In this document: positions 29,933-39,236 of the stretch, in pieces | Layout: the number at the start of each line of letters is the position of its first letter | Position numbering within the stretch: position 1 is the stretch's first letter | Source: Saccharopolyspora_C sp040643635 | GTDB taxonomy: Bacteria; Actinomycetota; Actinomycetes; Mycobacteriales; Pseudonocardiaceae | NCBI RefSeq assembly: GCF_040643635.1 | Contig: NZ_JBEYUS010000004.1 | Span: forward strand, 119,906-183,905 | Direction: 5' to 3' | DNA length: 64,000 nucleotides | The notes under the pieces: model-generated | What the model was told of the DNA's origin: nothing | Database searches by the model: none | Seen by the model: only the letters and a program-made list of their open reading frames with translations | Position numbers and translations under genes: made by a program

Positions 29933-32614
29933 TCATCCCAGCGCGCCCGGCGGCGGTGTGGCGGAACCTCCGCCCCAGGCGGAGTTATCCCTCACGAGAA
30001 GGTCCGAACTGGAACGCTCCTTCTCGGTGTCCGCCTCCACCTCGGCTTCCGCCTTGGCCTTCTCCTCCGCCTCCCGTTCGGCTTCCGCTCTTTCCTCTGC
30101 CCGCATGGTCGCGAGCTCCTCCGAGGTGAAGTCCGGCCCGCCGCAGCGCACGGGCCGCTCCTCCTCCACCGCGGTCCGCCGGTCCCCGCCCAAACTCGCG
30201 CGCCGCCATGCGGCGTAGCCCGAATCGCCGGCGGCACCCTCGGGCTCCCACGGGGTGGTGTCCCGCAGCGAGTGGTCCGGGGCAGGCCGGTCGCGCTCCC
30301 GATCGGCATCGCCGGAGACCGGGAACGGGATCAGCCAAGGCAGGCCGCCAGGGCTGTCCCACGCTCCGGTGTCCTTGGCCCCGTCCTGGTGGCGCACGAC
30401 CGGGACCTGGTCCTGGAGCCACTCCGGCTCGCCTGCCGGTTCGCCCTCGCGGACGGCGGGAACGACCGGCTCGGCCGACGCACCGGCACCAGCACCGCTC
30501 GTGGCGTCAGCGGATCCGGAGCCCTCCGGCAGCTGCTCGCGGGTACCGCGCTCGCGCTCCCGGTTCGGGCCGAGAGCGCCCAGCGGCGGCACCGCGAGGG
30601 GAACGACCGGCACGCCGCCGGCCACGTTCCCGGCTTCACCCACCGGAGCAGGCGGATCGGTCGGCTGCTGCGGCGCGGACGGCACCTCGACCGGCGGCAC
30701 TCCCGCGGCCGGAGCTTCCGGATCGCCCGCGGGCGGACCCGCGGCCTCCCACGGCTCAATCCCGGCGTCGAGCAGACCGGACGCGTCGGAGCGCTCGTTG
30801 CCGCCACCACCGGCGGCGCCCGGCGGCACCATCGGCGGCATCATCGGCATCCCACCGGCCACCTGCTGCCGAGGCTCCTGCTGCTCGTCCGCGCCCGGCA
30901 CGTCGACCGGCGCGGCGTCCCCGGCGGGAGCCTCGACCGGGGGTGCACCGAACGGGGCTTCCGGATCACCCACCGGCGGGCCGGAACCCGACCACGGCGC
31001 ACTGCCGGCGTCGAGCAGACCGGAGGCATCCGAACGCTCACCACCGCCGTTCCCACCGCCACCACCGGCACCCGGCGGCATCATCGGCGGCATCATCGGC
31101 ATCCCACCGCGCTCGTCCTGCCCAGACGACGACTGCTGACCCTCACCCGGCGACCAGCCCTCCGGCGTACCGCCCGGCGGCTGACCCACCGGAGGTGGAC
31201 CGCCGACCGGAGGCGGGCTCCCCGCTGGAGGCGGACTCCCGGCCGAGGGCGGGCTGCCCACCGGCGGCGGACTCCCGACCGGCGGCGGACTGCCCACCGG
31301 AGGCGGACTGCCCACCGGAGGCGGATTCCCGACCGGAGGCCCATCGCCCACGGGTGGCCCGCCGACCGGCGGCGGAACGTTGCCCTTGTTCCCTCCAGGA
31401 TCTCTCGGGTTGTGGCGGCTGCCAGGGGGATTGCCGACCGGCGGCGGCCCACTTACCGGCGGCGGCCCACTTACCGGCGGCGGGGTGCCGACCGGCGGAG
31501 GCGTCCCTCCCGGCGGCGGGGTGCCTCCCGGACCGCCCACCGGCGGCGGCGCACCCACCGGCGGCGGGGTTTGGCTGTTCACCTGCTGCTCAGGGCCGCC
31601 CACCGGCGGCGGCGTACCTCCCGGACCACCCACCGGCGGCGGATCGCCCACCGGCGGCGGATCGCCGACCGGAGGCGGATCGCCCTCCGGACCACCCACC
31701 GGCGGCGGATCGCCCACGGGTGGCGGATCGCCCTCCGGGCCACCCACAGGTGGCGGCTCCTTGGGCGGCGGCGGCTCCTTCGGCGGCGGCTCGTTGGGCG
31801 GCGGTTCCTTCGGCGGCGGCTTGGGCGGCGGCGGTTCCTTGGGAGGTGGCGGCTCCTTCGGCGGCGGTGGCGCCTTCGGCGGCGGCTTGGGCGGCGGGGG
31901 CGGTGACGGTGCCTCGCCCTTGACCGGGTCCGGGGTGACGACATCGTCCTTGCGCCACTCGTAGTTGGAGGAGACCTGGACGATGACCTGGCGCATGGAG
32001 TCGGTCATGGCTTTGACGACTTCCTCGTCCTTGCTCACCATGACCTTGTCGTCTTCCATCTTCGGGGCGACACCGCGCTGCAACGCCAAGTCGGCGTAGT
32101 AGCGGTCGTAGTAGTCGACGGTCTGCGCGCCCCAAGCGAGGTAGTTGCCGTTCATCCGCAGCGTGTCGGAGATCGACCCACCCGCCTCGCTCTCCAACGC
32201 ACCGTCGCTGAGCAGCCTGGCGTTCGCGTCGATGTTGTTGGCGAACGTCTCCATCTTCGCCAGGAAGGCGCGCGCCGCAGGCCCTTTCCAGATGCCGTCC
32301 GGCCCCGCCGTGGCGCGGGCCTGGGCGCGGAGGTTCTTGGCGACGGACTCCATCGTCTTCTGGGCGAAGTCGAAGTTGTTGGCGGCCTGCTGCAAGGTCA
32401 CCGGGTCGACCAGTCCGCGCAGCCGGTCGTCCTGGTCCCCGATCACGGCGGCGCCACCGGTCAACGCCGCCTTGATCCGCTTCCAGTCCCACTCGTTGAA
32501 GTTGTCGTCCCCTTCAGCGGTACCGGCGGAATCGGCGAATACGGAATGCTTGTCGTCATCATCCGTAGTGGTGTTGCTGCTGTTCTCGTCGTAATTTTCC
32601 TGGTGCGAACCCAC
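29933..32614 (-). CDS. WXG-domain protein with long proline-rich region
   Basis: 893 aa from GTG 32614, with TAGGAG five bases upstream. Residues 40-210 are helical and contain a WxG turn (PDGIWKGPAARAFLAKM near residue 110), matching the WXG/PPE-type helical hairpin of secreted ESX substrates. Residues 230-480 are low-complexity PPPVG/PPPKE repeats. Residues 480-890 are Pro/Gly/Glu-rich with recurring DASGLLDAG and PMMPPMMPPGA elements, ending in an acidic/Lys coiled segment. It probably is a large exported substrate or surface-exposed partner (EspB-like by analogy). No catalytic domain is seen. It lies between the acidic 264-aa gene and eccC. Confidence 0.75.
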   Translation of the reverse strand: MGSHQENYDENSSNTTTDDDDKHSVFADSAGTAEGDDNFNEWDWKRIKAALTGGAAVIGDQDDRLRGLVDPVTLQQAANNFDFAQKTMESVAKNLRAQARATAGPDGIWKGPAARAFLAKMETFANNIDANARLLSDGALESEAGGSISDTLRMNGNYLAWGAQTVDYYDRYYADLALQRGVAPKMEDDKVMVSKDEEVVKAMTDSMRQVIVQVSSNYEWRKDDVVTPDPVKGEAPSPPPPPKPPPKAPPPPKEPPPPKEPPPPKPPPKEPPPNEPPPKEPPPPKEPPPVGGPEGDPPPVGDPPPVGGPEGDPPPVGDPPPVGDPPPVGGPGGTPPPVGGPEQQVNSQTPPPVGAPPPVGGPGGTPPPGGTPPPVGTPPPVSGPPPVSGPPPVGNPPGSRHNPRDPGGNKGNVPPPVGGPPVGDGPPVGNPPPVGSPPPVGSPPPVGSPPPVGSPPSAGSPPPAGSPPPVGGPPPVGQPPGGTPEGWSPGEGQQSSSGQDERGGMPMMPPMMPPGAGGGGGNGGGERSDASGLLDAGSAPWSGSGPPVGDPEAPFGAPPVEAPAGDAAPVDVPGADEQQEPRQQVAGGMPMMPPMVPPGAAGGGGNERSDASGLLDAGIEPWEAAGPPAGDPEAPAAGVPPVEVPSAPQQPTDPPAPVGEAGNVAGGVPVVPLAVPPLGALGPNRERERGTREQLPEGSGSADATSGAGAGASAEPVVPAVREGEPAGEPEWLQDQVPVVRHQDGAKDTGAWDSPGGLPWLIPFPVSGDADRERDRPAPDHSLRDTTPWEPEGAAGDSGYAAWRRASLGGDRRTAVEEERPVRCGGPDFTSEELATMRAEERAEAEREAEEKAKAEAEVEADTEKERSSSDLLVRDNSAWGGGSATPPPGALG

Positions 32615-32748
32615 GCCTGCTCCTACCGCCCCTGAACCGCTGATGAGTTGAGATCATCCGATTCGGGAAGATCTCGAATTAGTCACCCCCGGAGTGCGCG
32701 GACCGCCCCCTCCCGCACCCCGCACCGCTACGCCGCGCCCGACTCGCG

Positions 32749-33543
32749 CTACTTTCCGGACTCCGTTTCACCGATGTAGGAGTACGCTTTCGCCATGATG
32801 GCGTCGAAATCGCTGCCCGCCACCTTGTTCAGGTCTTCGGCTTCGGCGTATTCCTTCAACACCCGCGCGAGGTCTTCCTCGAGGAAGTCGAATCCCTTTT
32901 CCGTGTTGTGCAGGAAGTCGTAGATGGCCGTCTTGAGCCCGGCGGAGCCGTTCTCCCCGTCGGAACCCATGACCCGGTCGCGAAGCCGGTACGCGTTGGC
33001 GAAGGCTCCCGGCAGGACCTCCACGTCGCTGACGTAGTCCTTGGCCGGTGTGATCATGGCCTTCAGCTTCAACATGTTCTGCGCGAAGGCCTTGAGCGCC
33101 TCGGTGCTCACGACGACCTCGTCGCCTTCTTTTCCCTCGTTGTCGTACTTCGGGACCTTCGGCGGGTCTTCCACCTCCGGCGGGGTCTTGTCGTCGTCCA
33201 GTTCCCAGTCGAGCTTGTCGACGTAGTCGGTATCGTCCTTCGGCCCCTCCCCGTAGCCGTCCGGCTTCGCGAGGTCCTCGGCTTTGCCGTTCTCGCCGAA
33301 CCGCGGGTCGTCCTTGTACTCCTCCTTCAGGTCGAGGTACTTCTCCCACGGGTCGTTCGTCTCGTCCGGGCTGCTGGCGTGCCCCATCGCGGCGGCACTG
33401 CCACGCGCCTGGAGGAGGTCCCGATCATCCTCGGTCAGGTATCCCTCTTCGACGAAGGCGTCGATCTTCTTCCAGTCGGCGTAGTCGGTGTCCTTCCACG
33501 CGTCGCTGTCCCGCCAGTAGTCGATTCCTTGCTTCTCGCTCAT
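32749..33543 (-). CDS. Acidic helical ESX-operon protein, unknown function
   Basis: 264 aa from ATG 33543, after GGGAGG. It is strongly acidic and predicted helical, with a charged disordered middle (residues 75-140, rich in Asp/Lys/Pro). A C-terminal helical part holds VSTEALKAFAQNMLKLKAMI, which looks like the first helix of a WXG-family hairpin. YAEAE in that part fits the YxxxD/E export signal. I recognise no named family. Its position between the WXG100 pair and the 893-aa protein suggests a secreted substrate or chaperone of this ESX system. Confidence 0.7.
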   Translation of the reverse strand: MSEKQGIDYWRDSDAWKDTDYADWKKIDAFVEEGYLTEDDRDLLQARGSAAAMGHASSPDETNDPWEKYLDLKEEYKDDPRFGENGKAEDLAKPDGYGEGPKDDTDYVDKLDWELDDDKTPPEVEDPPKVPKYDNEGKEGDEVVVSTEALKAFAQNMLKLKAMITPAKDYVSDVEVLPGAFANAYRLRDRVMGSDGENGSAGLKTAIYDFLHNTEKGFDFLEEDLARVLKEYAEAEDLNKVAGSDFDAIMAKAYSYIGETESGK

Positions 33544-33658
33544 GACAACCTCCCAAAGCTCGTTCTCCGGGCGCGGCCCCGATGGCCACGGCGGTGGCCG
33601 TCGGGAAATCCGGGGTCACTTCCCCGACGGCCGTACCGCATCGCGAACGCGAAATCGC

Positions 33659-33958
33659 TCAGCCCCGAGTCTGGTCCCAGATCTGCCGAGCGCGCTGCTC
33701 GGTCGTGCCGTAGTTGTCGGAAATGTTGAGCAGGGTCTGCCGCCCCGCCTGCAGGTACTGCGGCATCAGGTTGGCCTGCTGGTTCCACGCAGCCTTGGCT
33801 TCCCAGTAGGCGTTCTGCGCATCACCGGTCCAATCCGCGAGGCTGGACTCGACGGCCCGTTCCATTTCGGTGAGCGCCGAGCGAACCTTGTTGTTGACCG
33901 CGTCCATGTCGTAGAGAGTCGCGTCCGCGACGCTGAAGTTGAAACGATAGTCAGACAT
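33659..33958 (-). CDS. WXG100 family protein (ESAT-6/CFP-10 type), second copy
   Basis: 99 aa. ATG 33958 has GGAG five bases upstream; the ORF could open two codons earlier. The helix-turn-helix hairpin turns at ADWTGDAQ (WxG). The C-terminal NYGTTEQ provides the YxxxE export signal. It is the family's usual length and follows the first WXG100 gene by 62 nt, so the pair probably forms the secreted heterodimer of the locus. Confidence 0.9.
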   Translation of the reverse strand: MSDYRFNFSVADATLYDMDAVNNKVRSALTEMERAVESSLADWTGDAQNAYWEAKAAWNQQANLMPQYLQAGRQTLLNISDNYGTTEQRARQIWDQTRG

Positions 33959-34020
33959 CTGCACTCCTCATCGGTCCGCGAGCGAGCGGACTCGATCGAT
34001 CGGGGAATTGATGGTTCCGC

Positions 34021-34344
34021 TCAGACTCCAGGCAGCGGGAGGACGGAACTGAAGGAGCCGGCCTTGCTCGTCGCGTCGTCTTCAGCCGTCACGTAGTCCT
34101 TGGAGTTGATCCCCATGACCTCCATCATGCCGATCAACTTGTTGATCACGATGTTGAAGGACTTCTCCCAGTTGTCCATCGCCTGGTTGAAATTCCTGGA
34201 CGCGTCGCCGTGCCAGCTCGACTGCAACGTCGCCATCATGGTGTTGACGGCGTGCATGTCCCTGGTGAAGTCACTGGCGGTGTCGCTGAACTTCTGCCCC
34301 GCGGACTGCATCCCGGGGGTCGAGGTCTGCACCTGCTGTGCCAT
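34021..34344 (-). CDS. WXG100 family protein (ESAT-6/CFP-10 type), first operon gene
   Basis: 107 aa from ATG 34344, with AGGAG in the right place. It shows the WXG motif at SSWHGDASRNF and YVTAED at the C-terminus (YxxxE signal). As first gene of the long minus-strand ESX operon it is directly downstream of the only sizeable upstream intergenic region (34345-34595), which should hold the operon promoter. I could not identify that promoter with confidence. Confidence 0.9.
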   Translation of the reverse strand: MAQQVQTSTPGMQSAGQKFSDTASDFTRDMHAVNTMMATLQSSWHGDASRNFNQAMDNWEKSFNIVINKLIGMMEVMGINSKDYVTAEDDATSKAGSFSSVLPLPGV

Positions 34345-34595
34345 GGAAAATCTCCTCTCGCTCTGCTCGGCGCGCACCGCACCGGAGGATCGGCGCGCGT
34401 GCGCGGGCATACGCAAGTCTCACCGCGAACATTCGCGCTGGGCGCCGACGCGGACGATCCGTACCCGAACGCCCGGCACGCGTGCCCACTCGGGCACAGC
34501 CTGGCCGCCGCGCGTTCGGCGCCGGACTTCCCGATATATAAGAGATTCCGATGGTCGAGGCGGATTCCGCGCGGACCGAGGAGGTGTGGCGTCGC

Positions 34596-35003
34596 ATGGC
34601 GCTCGGAGCCGGTCGGGACGCGGTGCGTTCCCGAACCGAGGACAAGGTCGTGTCACTGGTCAACGCCGAGCGCACCAGGCGCGGACTGCCCCGGTTGGAA
34701 GGCGATGAACGGCTGCGCCGTTCGGCACGACGGCACAGCGCCGACATGGCGCAGCGGGATTTCTTCGCACACCGAGGATTTCGCGGCCCGTCGCCGTTCG
34801 AGCGGATGCTGGCCGAAGGTTTCGAGGACCCGGCCGGGGAGAACATCGCGGTCGGGCAGGAAACACCGGCCAGCGTGGTGCGCGCCTGGATGCAGAGCAT
34901 CCCGCACCGGGAGAACATCCTCAACGGCGAGTTCCGGGCGATCGGCGTCGGACTGCACATCGGCCGCGGAACTCCGTGGTGGACGCAGAACTTCGGTTAC
35001 TGA
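34596..35003 (+). CDS. CAP (SCP/PR-1) domain protein
   Basis: I start at ATG 34596, 11 nt after AGGAGG at 34579-34584. The frame is open from ATG 34551, but a TATATA box at about 34534-34539 would put the transcript start almost on that codon. The 135-aa product is a CAP domain: LVNAERTRRGLPRL, SARRHSADMA, FAHRGF, AGENIAVG, VVRAWMQS, HRENILN and a final WWTQNFGY. These hold the usual His and Glu of the CAP cavity. Most bacterial CAP proteins are secreted, but no signal peptide is visible here. It is divergent from the ESX operon. Function is unknown. Confidence 0.85.
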   Translation: MALGAGRDAVRSRTEDKVVSLVNAERTRRGLPRLEGDERLRRSARRHSADMAQRDFFAHRGFRGPSPFERMLAEGFEDPAGENIAVGQETPASVVRAWMQSIPHRENILNGEFRAIGVGLHIGRGTPWWTQNFGY

Positions 35004-35036
35004 GCCGCACGCGCGATGCACCGGCGCGAGCGGGCT

Positions 35037-35783
35037 TCACCGCCGCGCTGCGATCCTCAAGTGGTCGGCGATCGTGTTCGCGTAGTCACACGCGAGGGGA
35101 TGCCGCCGGCTGTAGAGGTTCCAGTTCCGGTCCACCTCGCACATCGCGGCCGAACCCGACTCCTCCTGCTCCAGCGCGAGGTCCCCGGCGTGCCGAGCGT
35201 CCAGCACGGAGCGGTGGGCGAGCCGAACGGCCCGCGCGGAGCTCGTGTCGCCGGTGAGCGCGAGCAACCTGTCCAGATCATCGTGCGCGAGCAGCCAGGG
35301 CAGCGAGTCGTTGATCCAGTTCTCGCCCCAGCGGAGGAGTGGGGCTCGCTGAACGAGCCGCAGCGAAAAGGATCTCCCGCGCTCCGATCCCTGCCAGGTC
35401 TCGGGCGTCCTGACCGCGGTCGCCTCCCGCAGCTCCGAATCCGGCTCACCCGCGGCGGATCGCAACGCGAGCTGCGCGGTGTCGACCCACCACCCGACCC
35501 ACAGGACGTATTTCGAAAACCACATCTCGCGAACGCCTTCGGCCCTGAACCACCGCTCGCGCCGCACGTCGGTGAGCGGCCACGAGTTCGCCCCGTCCGG
35601 TCCACCGTCGTCGGGCTCCGGTGGTACCGCTCGGACCGACTCGGCCCACTTCGCCCGCAGCATCGCCACCGCGACCGCTTGCTCCGACATGGCGGCCAGA
35701 AGTTCATCGACGCGTCCCGTGGCCGAACCTCCTCCGGTGAGGGCGGGGTGCGCTGCTTCATCAGTGATCGCGGCATGCCGCAT
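35037..35783 (-). CDS. Hypothetical protein, 248 aa
   Basis: I do not recognise this family. The sequence looks genuinely coding: balanced composition, Trp-rich patches (EMWFSKYVLWVGWWVDTAQL) and helical segments throughout. It has no signal peptide or clear membrane helix. Starts are possible at ATG 35783 (GGCGGGA upstream) or ATG 35691. It is convergent with the CAP gene, 33 nt away, and 111 nt downstream of the Cys-rich small gene on the same strand, with which it may form an operon. Confidence 0.65.
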   Translation of the reverse strand: MRHAAITDEAAHPALTGGGSATGRVDELLAAMSEQAVAVAMLRAKWAESVRAVPPEPDDGGPDGANSWPLTDVRRERWFRAEGVREMWFSKYVLWVGWWVDTAQLALRSAAGEPDSELREATAVRTPETWQGSERGRSFSLRLVQRAPLLRWGENWINDSLPWLLAHDDLDRLLALTGDTSSARAVRLAHRSVLDARHAGDLALEQEESGSAAMCEVDRNWNLYSRRHPLACDYANTIADHLRIAARR

Positions 35784-35894
35784 CGGATCCCGCCTTCACC
35801 GTTCCGGCCGCGGATCCGCCGCGACGGAGCCGCGCGCGGGCCGTCCGAAGAGGGAAGGCGCCCGACTCCCCCCGAAGCCGCTTCGGCATCGACG

Positions 35895-36203
35895 TCACCG
35901 GCATCCGGGGCAACCGGGGCAGCAGCTGATCGATGCTTCGGCCGATGCCACCGCGCGCGGCTGCGCCTGGCCGTACTCGGCGCACCGCAGGCAGGGCCGG
36001 ACCTCGGTGTCGTGGAAGCGTGTTCGTTCGCTGCGACCAAAGCCGAGGAGGAGCGTCTCCACGCTCAAGCCGATACCGCTCCGGAGCTCTTTCACGGGCG
36101 GGGGCACTTCCTCACCCGGGCCGTACTCCTTACCCAGCGCAGGGACTTTCCAGCCACTGCTGCCGACGAAGTGGTCTGAATACGACAGGAAACCGCTCGT
36201 CAT
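35895..36203 (-). CDS. Small cysteine-rich hypothetical protein
   Basis: 102 aa from ATG 36203 with GGGAG upstream. The N-terminal half contains GWKVPALGKEYGPGEEVPPP. Cysteines come late, in PCLRCAEYG and then ISCCPGCPGCR at the very end. The two CxxC-type pairs suggest metal binding, but the family is unknown to me. It probably shares a transcript with the 248-aa gene downstream. Coding status is less certain than for its neighbour. Confidence 0.5.
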   Translation of the reverse strand: MTSGFLSYSDHFVGSSGWKVPALGKEYGPGEEVPPPVKELRSGIGLSVETLLLGFGRSERTRFHDTEVRPCLRCAEYGQAQPRAVASAEASISCCPGCPGCR

Positions 36204-36813
36204 CCCTTATTTCTCCCGGTAGTACGGCGCGCCGGACCGCCCGCAGCGGGCCGAGACCCCAATGCCGATCAATTGATTTACCCCAAGCTAACCGAATTCG
36301 CCACCGAGGCGGAGCAAACGGGAAGCGAATGGCACCTCCAGGTACCGAAATTGCCCGAAAGGACATCACCGAACCAGCGGATCGACCTTTCCGCCACATC
36401 AGCGAGCAGGCGCGGATCACACCCCTCCCGAAACGCCCAGCCCGATCGAGGACGCAACGAGGAGCGGCAAAACCGCTGATCAGAAGCGGTGAAACCACGT
36501 CATCCCGCTCGGCTGCGCGCTGGTGGACGCCGGACAGGATGAATGGCTTCCGCCCCTCCCCGGGTCGCTCCACCCGTCCTCGGAGGGACGTACAATTTCC
36601 ACCACCGATCCAGGCGCAGCGTGACCTTACCCGGGCACTACCGATCACCCGGCGAATGTGGCGACTAATGGCCAGGCCGACCAGTTGCCTGCCACGCGAC
36701 CGCCGTTGCGCACGACCGATTCGCCGCACCCGCGCTCGGCGGTGGCCCTCCGCCCGGTCGCCTCGGAACAAGGTGGGTGGAATGAGCTTGAGAGTGAGAA
36801 GCAGGTTCAGGAG
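36204..36813. other. Intergenic region between divergent genes
   Basis: About 600 bases without a convincing gene. The ORFs here are short and low-quality. The region must carry promoters for the minus-strand small gene and the plus-strand response regulator. An in-frame GTG at 36658 would extend the regulator by 52 residues of poor composition. Confidence 0.5.
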
Positions 36814-37563
36814 ATGACACCGCCGAATCGTGCTCAGCAGGAGCACTCGCGCACACGAGGACCACGCGTCCTGGTTCTCGAGGACGATCCCGTGACATCC
36901 CAGATGATCACCGATCACCTGCGCCGAGCGGACTACACCACGGTGGTCGTGTCCGATGGCCTGCTCGGCTTGGAGCTGGCGCACGAGCTGCGCCCCGGCC
37001 TCGTCGTGCTCGACATGACGTTGCCGGGCCTCGACGGCGCGAAGTTCTGCCTGGAGCTGCGAACTCGGAGTCGAGTCCCGGTGATCATGCTGACTTCGCC
37101 GGACGCCGAGCAGGACCGACTGCGCGGGCTGGAGGCCGGCGCGGACGACTACCTGACGAAACCGCTCAACCCGCGAGAGCTGGTGATGCGGGTCCAGTCG
37201 GTGCTCCACAGGGTGCAGGCCAGGCCTCCCGCGCCGTCTCCCGGCATCCGACGCGCGGGCGATCTGGTGGTGGACCACTCCGCGCGGATCGCCAGCAGAG
37301 GTCGGCGGCGACTGGCGTTGACCAACCGGGAGTTCGCGCTGCTGACGTTCCTCATGGACAACCCCGGCCGGGCGTTCCGCCGCGATGAGCTGATGCGCAA
37401 GGTATGGGAGCGCGATTTCGGCGACGCCTCCACCGTGACCGTCCACATGAGACGATTGCGGGAGAAGGTCGAGCTCGACCCGTCCCGCCCGGAGGTGCTG
37501 GTGACCGTGTGGGGTGTGGGCTACCGCTTCGATCCCCCCGGTGCCCGGGACGAGCTCCGCTGA
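36814..37563 (+). CDS. OmpR/PhoB-family response regulator
   Basis: 249 aa from ATG 36814. AGGAG abuts the codon, so the start is uncertain, and GTG 36658 is the alternative. The receiver domain starts RVLVLEDDPVTSQ, with acidic pocket residues in LEDD, the phospho-acceptor Asp in VVLDMTLPGLDG, and the conserved Lys in DDYLTKPLNP. The C-terminal winged helix runs from LALTNREFALLTFLM to VLVTVWGVGYRFD. No sensor kinase is encoded beside it, so it is an orphan here. It is convergent with the LuxR-type gene downstream. Confidence 0.9.
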   Translation: MTPPNRAQQEHSRTRGPRVLVLEDDPVTSQMITDHLRRADYTTVVVSDGLLGLELAHELRPGLVVLDMTLPGLDGAKFCLELRTRSRVPVIMLTSPDAEQDRLRGLEAGADDYLTKPLNPRELVMRVQSVLHRVQARPPAPSPGIRRAGDLVVDHSARIASRGRRRLALTNREFALLTFLMDNPGRAFRRDELMRKVWERDFGDASTVTVHMRRLREKVELDPSRPEVLVTVWGVGYRFDPPGARDELR

Positions 37564-37698
37564 GAGCGGTGCGCAGTGGCGAGAGCAGCGGAACCGACCA
37601 GGTCCGGTCACCGCTGGGCAGCTCGGGCGGGCGCACGGATCCAGTGCGTTGCGCGACCGCACGAGCGTCTCGCGCCGGGGCGCTCCGCAACGCATCGG

Positions 37699-39054
37699 TC
37701 AGGCCGTCAGAGAGGTCCGGTTGCCGACGGCCCCGCCGACCGGGAGCCGCGGCGCGTTCGCCACCGTCACCAACTCCACGCGGGACCGGCAGCCGGTCTT
37801 GGCGAACAGCCTGGTCAACTGGTTCTCCACCGTCTTCTCGCTCAGTCCCAGCTTCGAACCGATCTGCCGATTGGTGAGCCCCGAACTGATCAGGCCGAGT
37901 AGCCGACCGTCGGCTGCGGACCAGGCCTGCGCCCGCGCGGCCGGCTGCAACCGCGAACCAGAGGAGGCCACCGCTGTCATCGACCGCGCGGGCACCTTCG
38001 CATCCGACGGTGGCGGGGCGGCCAGGCGCCGCGCCACGTCCCGCTGCTGGCGCGCGAAAGTCGCCGCGAGGGCCGGGCAGCTGCACCGCAGCTGCCGCCC
38101 CTCATCCCCCACGAGCAGCCCCTCCTCGACGAGTTCGTCCACCACCCGCTCGCACTCCGCCAAGTCGTCGCCCAGGGCGCGGGCGACCAACGGCACATCA
38201 TCGAGGTCGAGCGCTCCGAGCGCGGCCACCGCGGCGAGCAGGCGCGGGGGGAGCGCGCCGAGCCGGCGGACGCGCAGCACCAAGTCGTGGTCCGCGGGAA
38301 GCTCGATCTCCGCGTCCGCAGCGGTCAAGCGGTGGTCGACGATCCGCCCGTGGTCCCGCAATTCCTGCACGGTCGCCAGCACGGCGCCCGGATTGCCGTA
38401 GAGCGGACCGAGCGCGGCGTGCAGCGCCTCGTGCACGCTCTCGTCCAGGTCGCCGCCCGTGATCGTCGCGACGTCCGCATTGCGCAGCGGGTCCAGATCC
38501 AGCACCTCGTCGGCCAGCTCCAGCAGTTCACGAGCGACCGAGGAAGTCTCGGAACCGGTGCGCAAGGACGCGACGACCAAGCAGCCCGGACGGCGGGCGG
38601 CGAGCAGCAGCGGGACGGGATCGGCGATCTCCAGGACGTCGTCGACGAGCACCGCGGTCTGCCCGATGCCGCCGATCTGGCCGAACGCCCGGTTGAACTC
38701 GTCCACCACGGTGACGAATCGCGCGCCCTGATCCGCCGGCTCGCCATCGCGGAGCCGTGCCAACGCGCTGATGCACTCGATCAGGGCGGGCTCGCCGGAC
38801 CGGTCGAAGTCCGCCCGGAGTGCGTCGACCACGGCGCCGATCCCGTAGCGCTCACGTCCCGCGTGCACCTGGGTCACTCGCAGCCCCCGGGACAGCCAGC
38901 GTCGAGCGGCGGCCTCCAGCAACCGAGTCCTGCCGATGCCCTGCGCACCGCGGACGACCAGCAGCCGGCCGTGCTTCGTTCCGGACGACAGCGCGGTCCA
39001 CAGTTCCGCCAAGACCTCGTCCCGGCCCGCGATGGCCGTCTTCTCCCGCGTCAT
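37699..39054 (-). CDS. ATPase/LuxR-type transcriptional regulator
   Basis: 451 aa. An N-terminal AAA-like domain has a P-loop-like VVRGAQGIGRTRLLE (near residue 35; the usual Lys of GxxxxGK is replaced by Arg) and LVDDVLEIADP as Walker B. The C-terminus is a LuxR/NarL helix-turn-helix (LISSGLTNRQIGSKLGLSEKTVENQLTRLF). It is shorter than classical LAL/MalT regulators because the TPR middle is missing. It lies divergent to the 913-aa regulator, sharing a ~180-nt promoter region. Confidence 0.85.
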   Translation of the reverse strand: MTREKTAIAGRDEVLAELWTALSSGTKHGRLLVVRGAQGIGRTRLLEAAARRWLSRGLRVTQVHAGRERYGIGAVVDALRADFDRSGEPALIECISALARLRDGEPADQGARFVTVVDEFNRAFGQIGGIGQTAVLVDDVLEIADPVPLLLAARRPGCLVVASLRTGSETSSVARELLELADEVLDLDPLRNADVATITGGDLDESVHEALHAALGPLYGNPGAVLATVQELRDHGRIVDHRLTAADAEIELPADHDLVLRVRRLGALPPRLLAAVAALGALDLDDVPLVARALGDDLAECERVVDELVEEGLLVGDEGRQLRCSCPALAATFARQQRDVARRLAAPPPSDAKVPARSMTAVASSGSRLQPAARAQAWSAADGRLLGLISSGLTNRQIGSKLGLSEKTVENQLTRLFAKTGCRSRVELVTVANAPRLPVGGAVGNRTSLTA

Positions 39055-39236
39055 GATCGTCGTCCTCCTGCATCGCCGCGTCGCCTTCGACGCCTTGGCT
39101 CGACGGCCGCACGCTATCGCCGGGATCAGCGGAACAGCAGGAGATCAAGAATCCGGAATGACATATTTCAGAACGGTGTAATATGTTCCACTCGGCCAAC
39201 ATTCACGCAAGAAATCATTAAGGATCCTGTCATCAC

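Noticed and set aside
26155..30129. 1,324-aa plus-strand open frame opposite eccC
   Set aside because: EccC on the minus strand has all family motifs. The plus frame is His/Arg/Gln-rich noise.
31140..31870. GC-rich repeats, possible structural DNA element
   Set aside because: They encode the PPPVG-type proline repeats of the 893-aa protein and need no other explanation.
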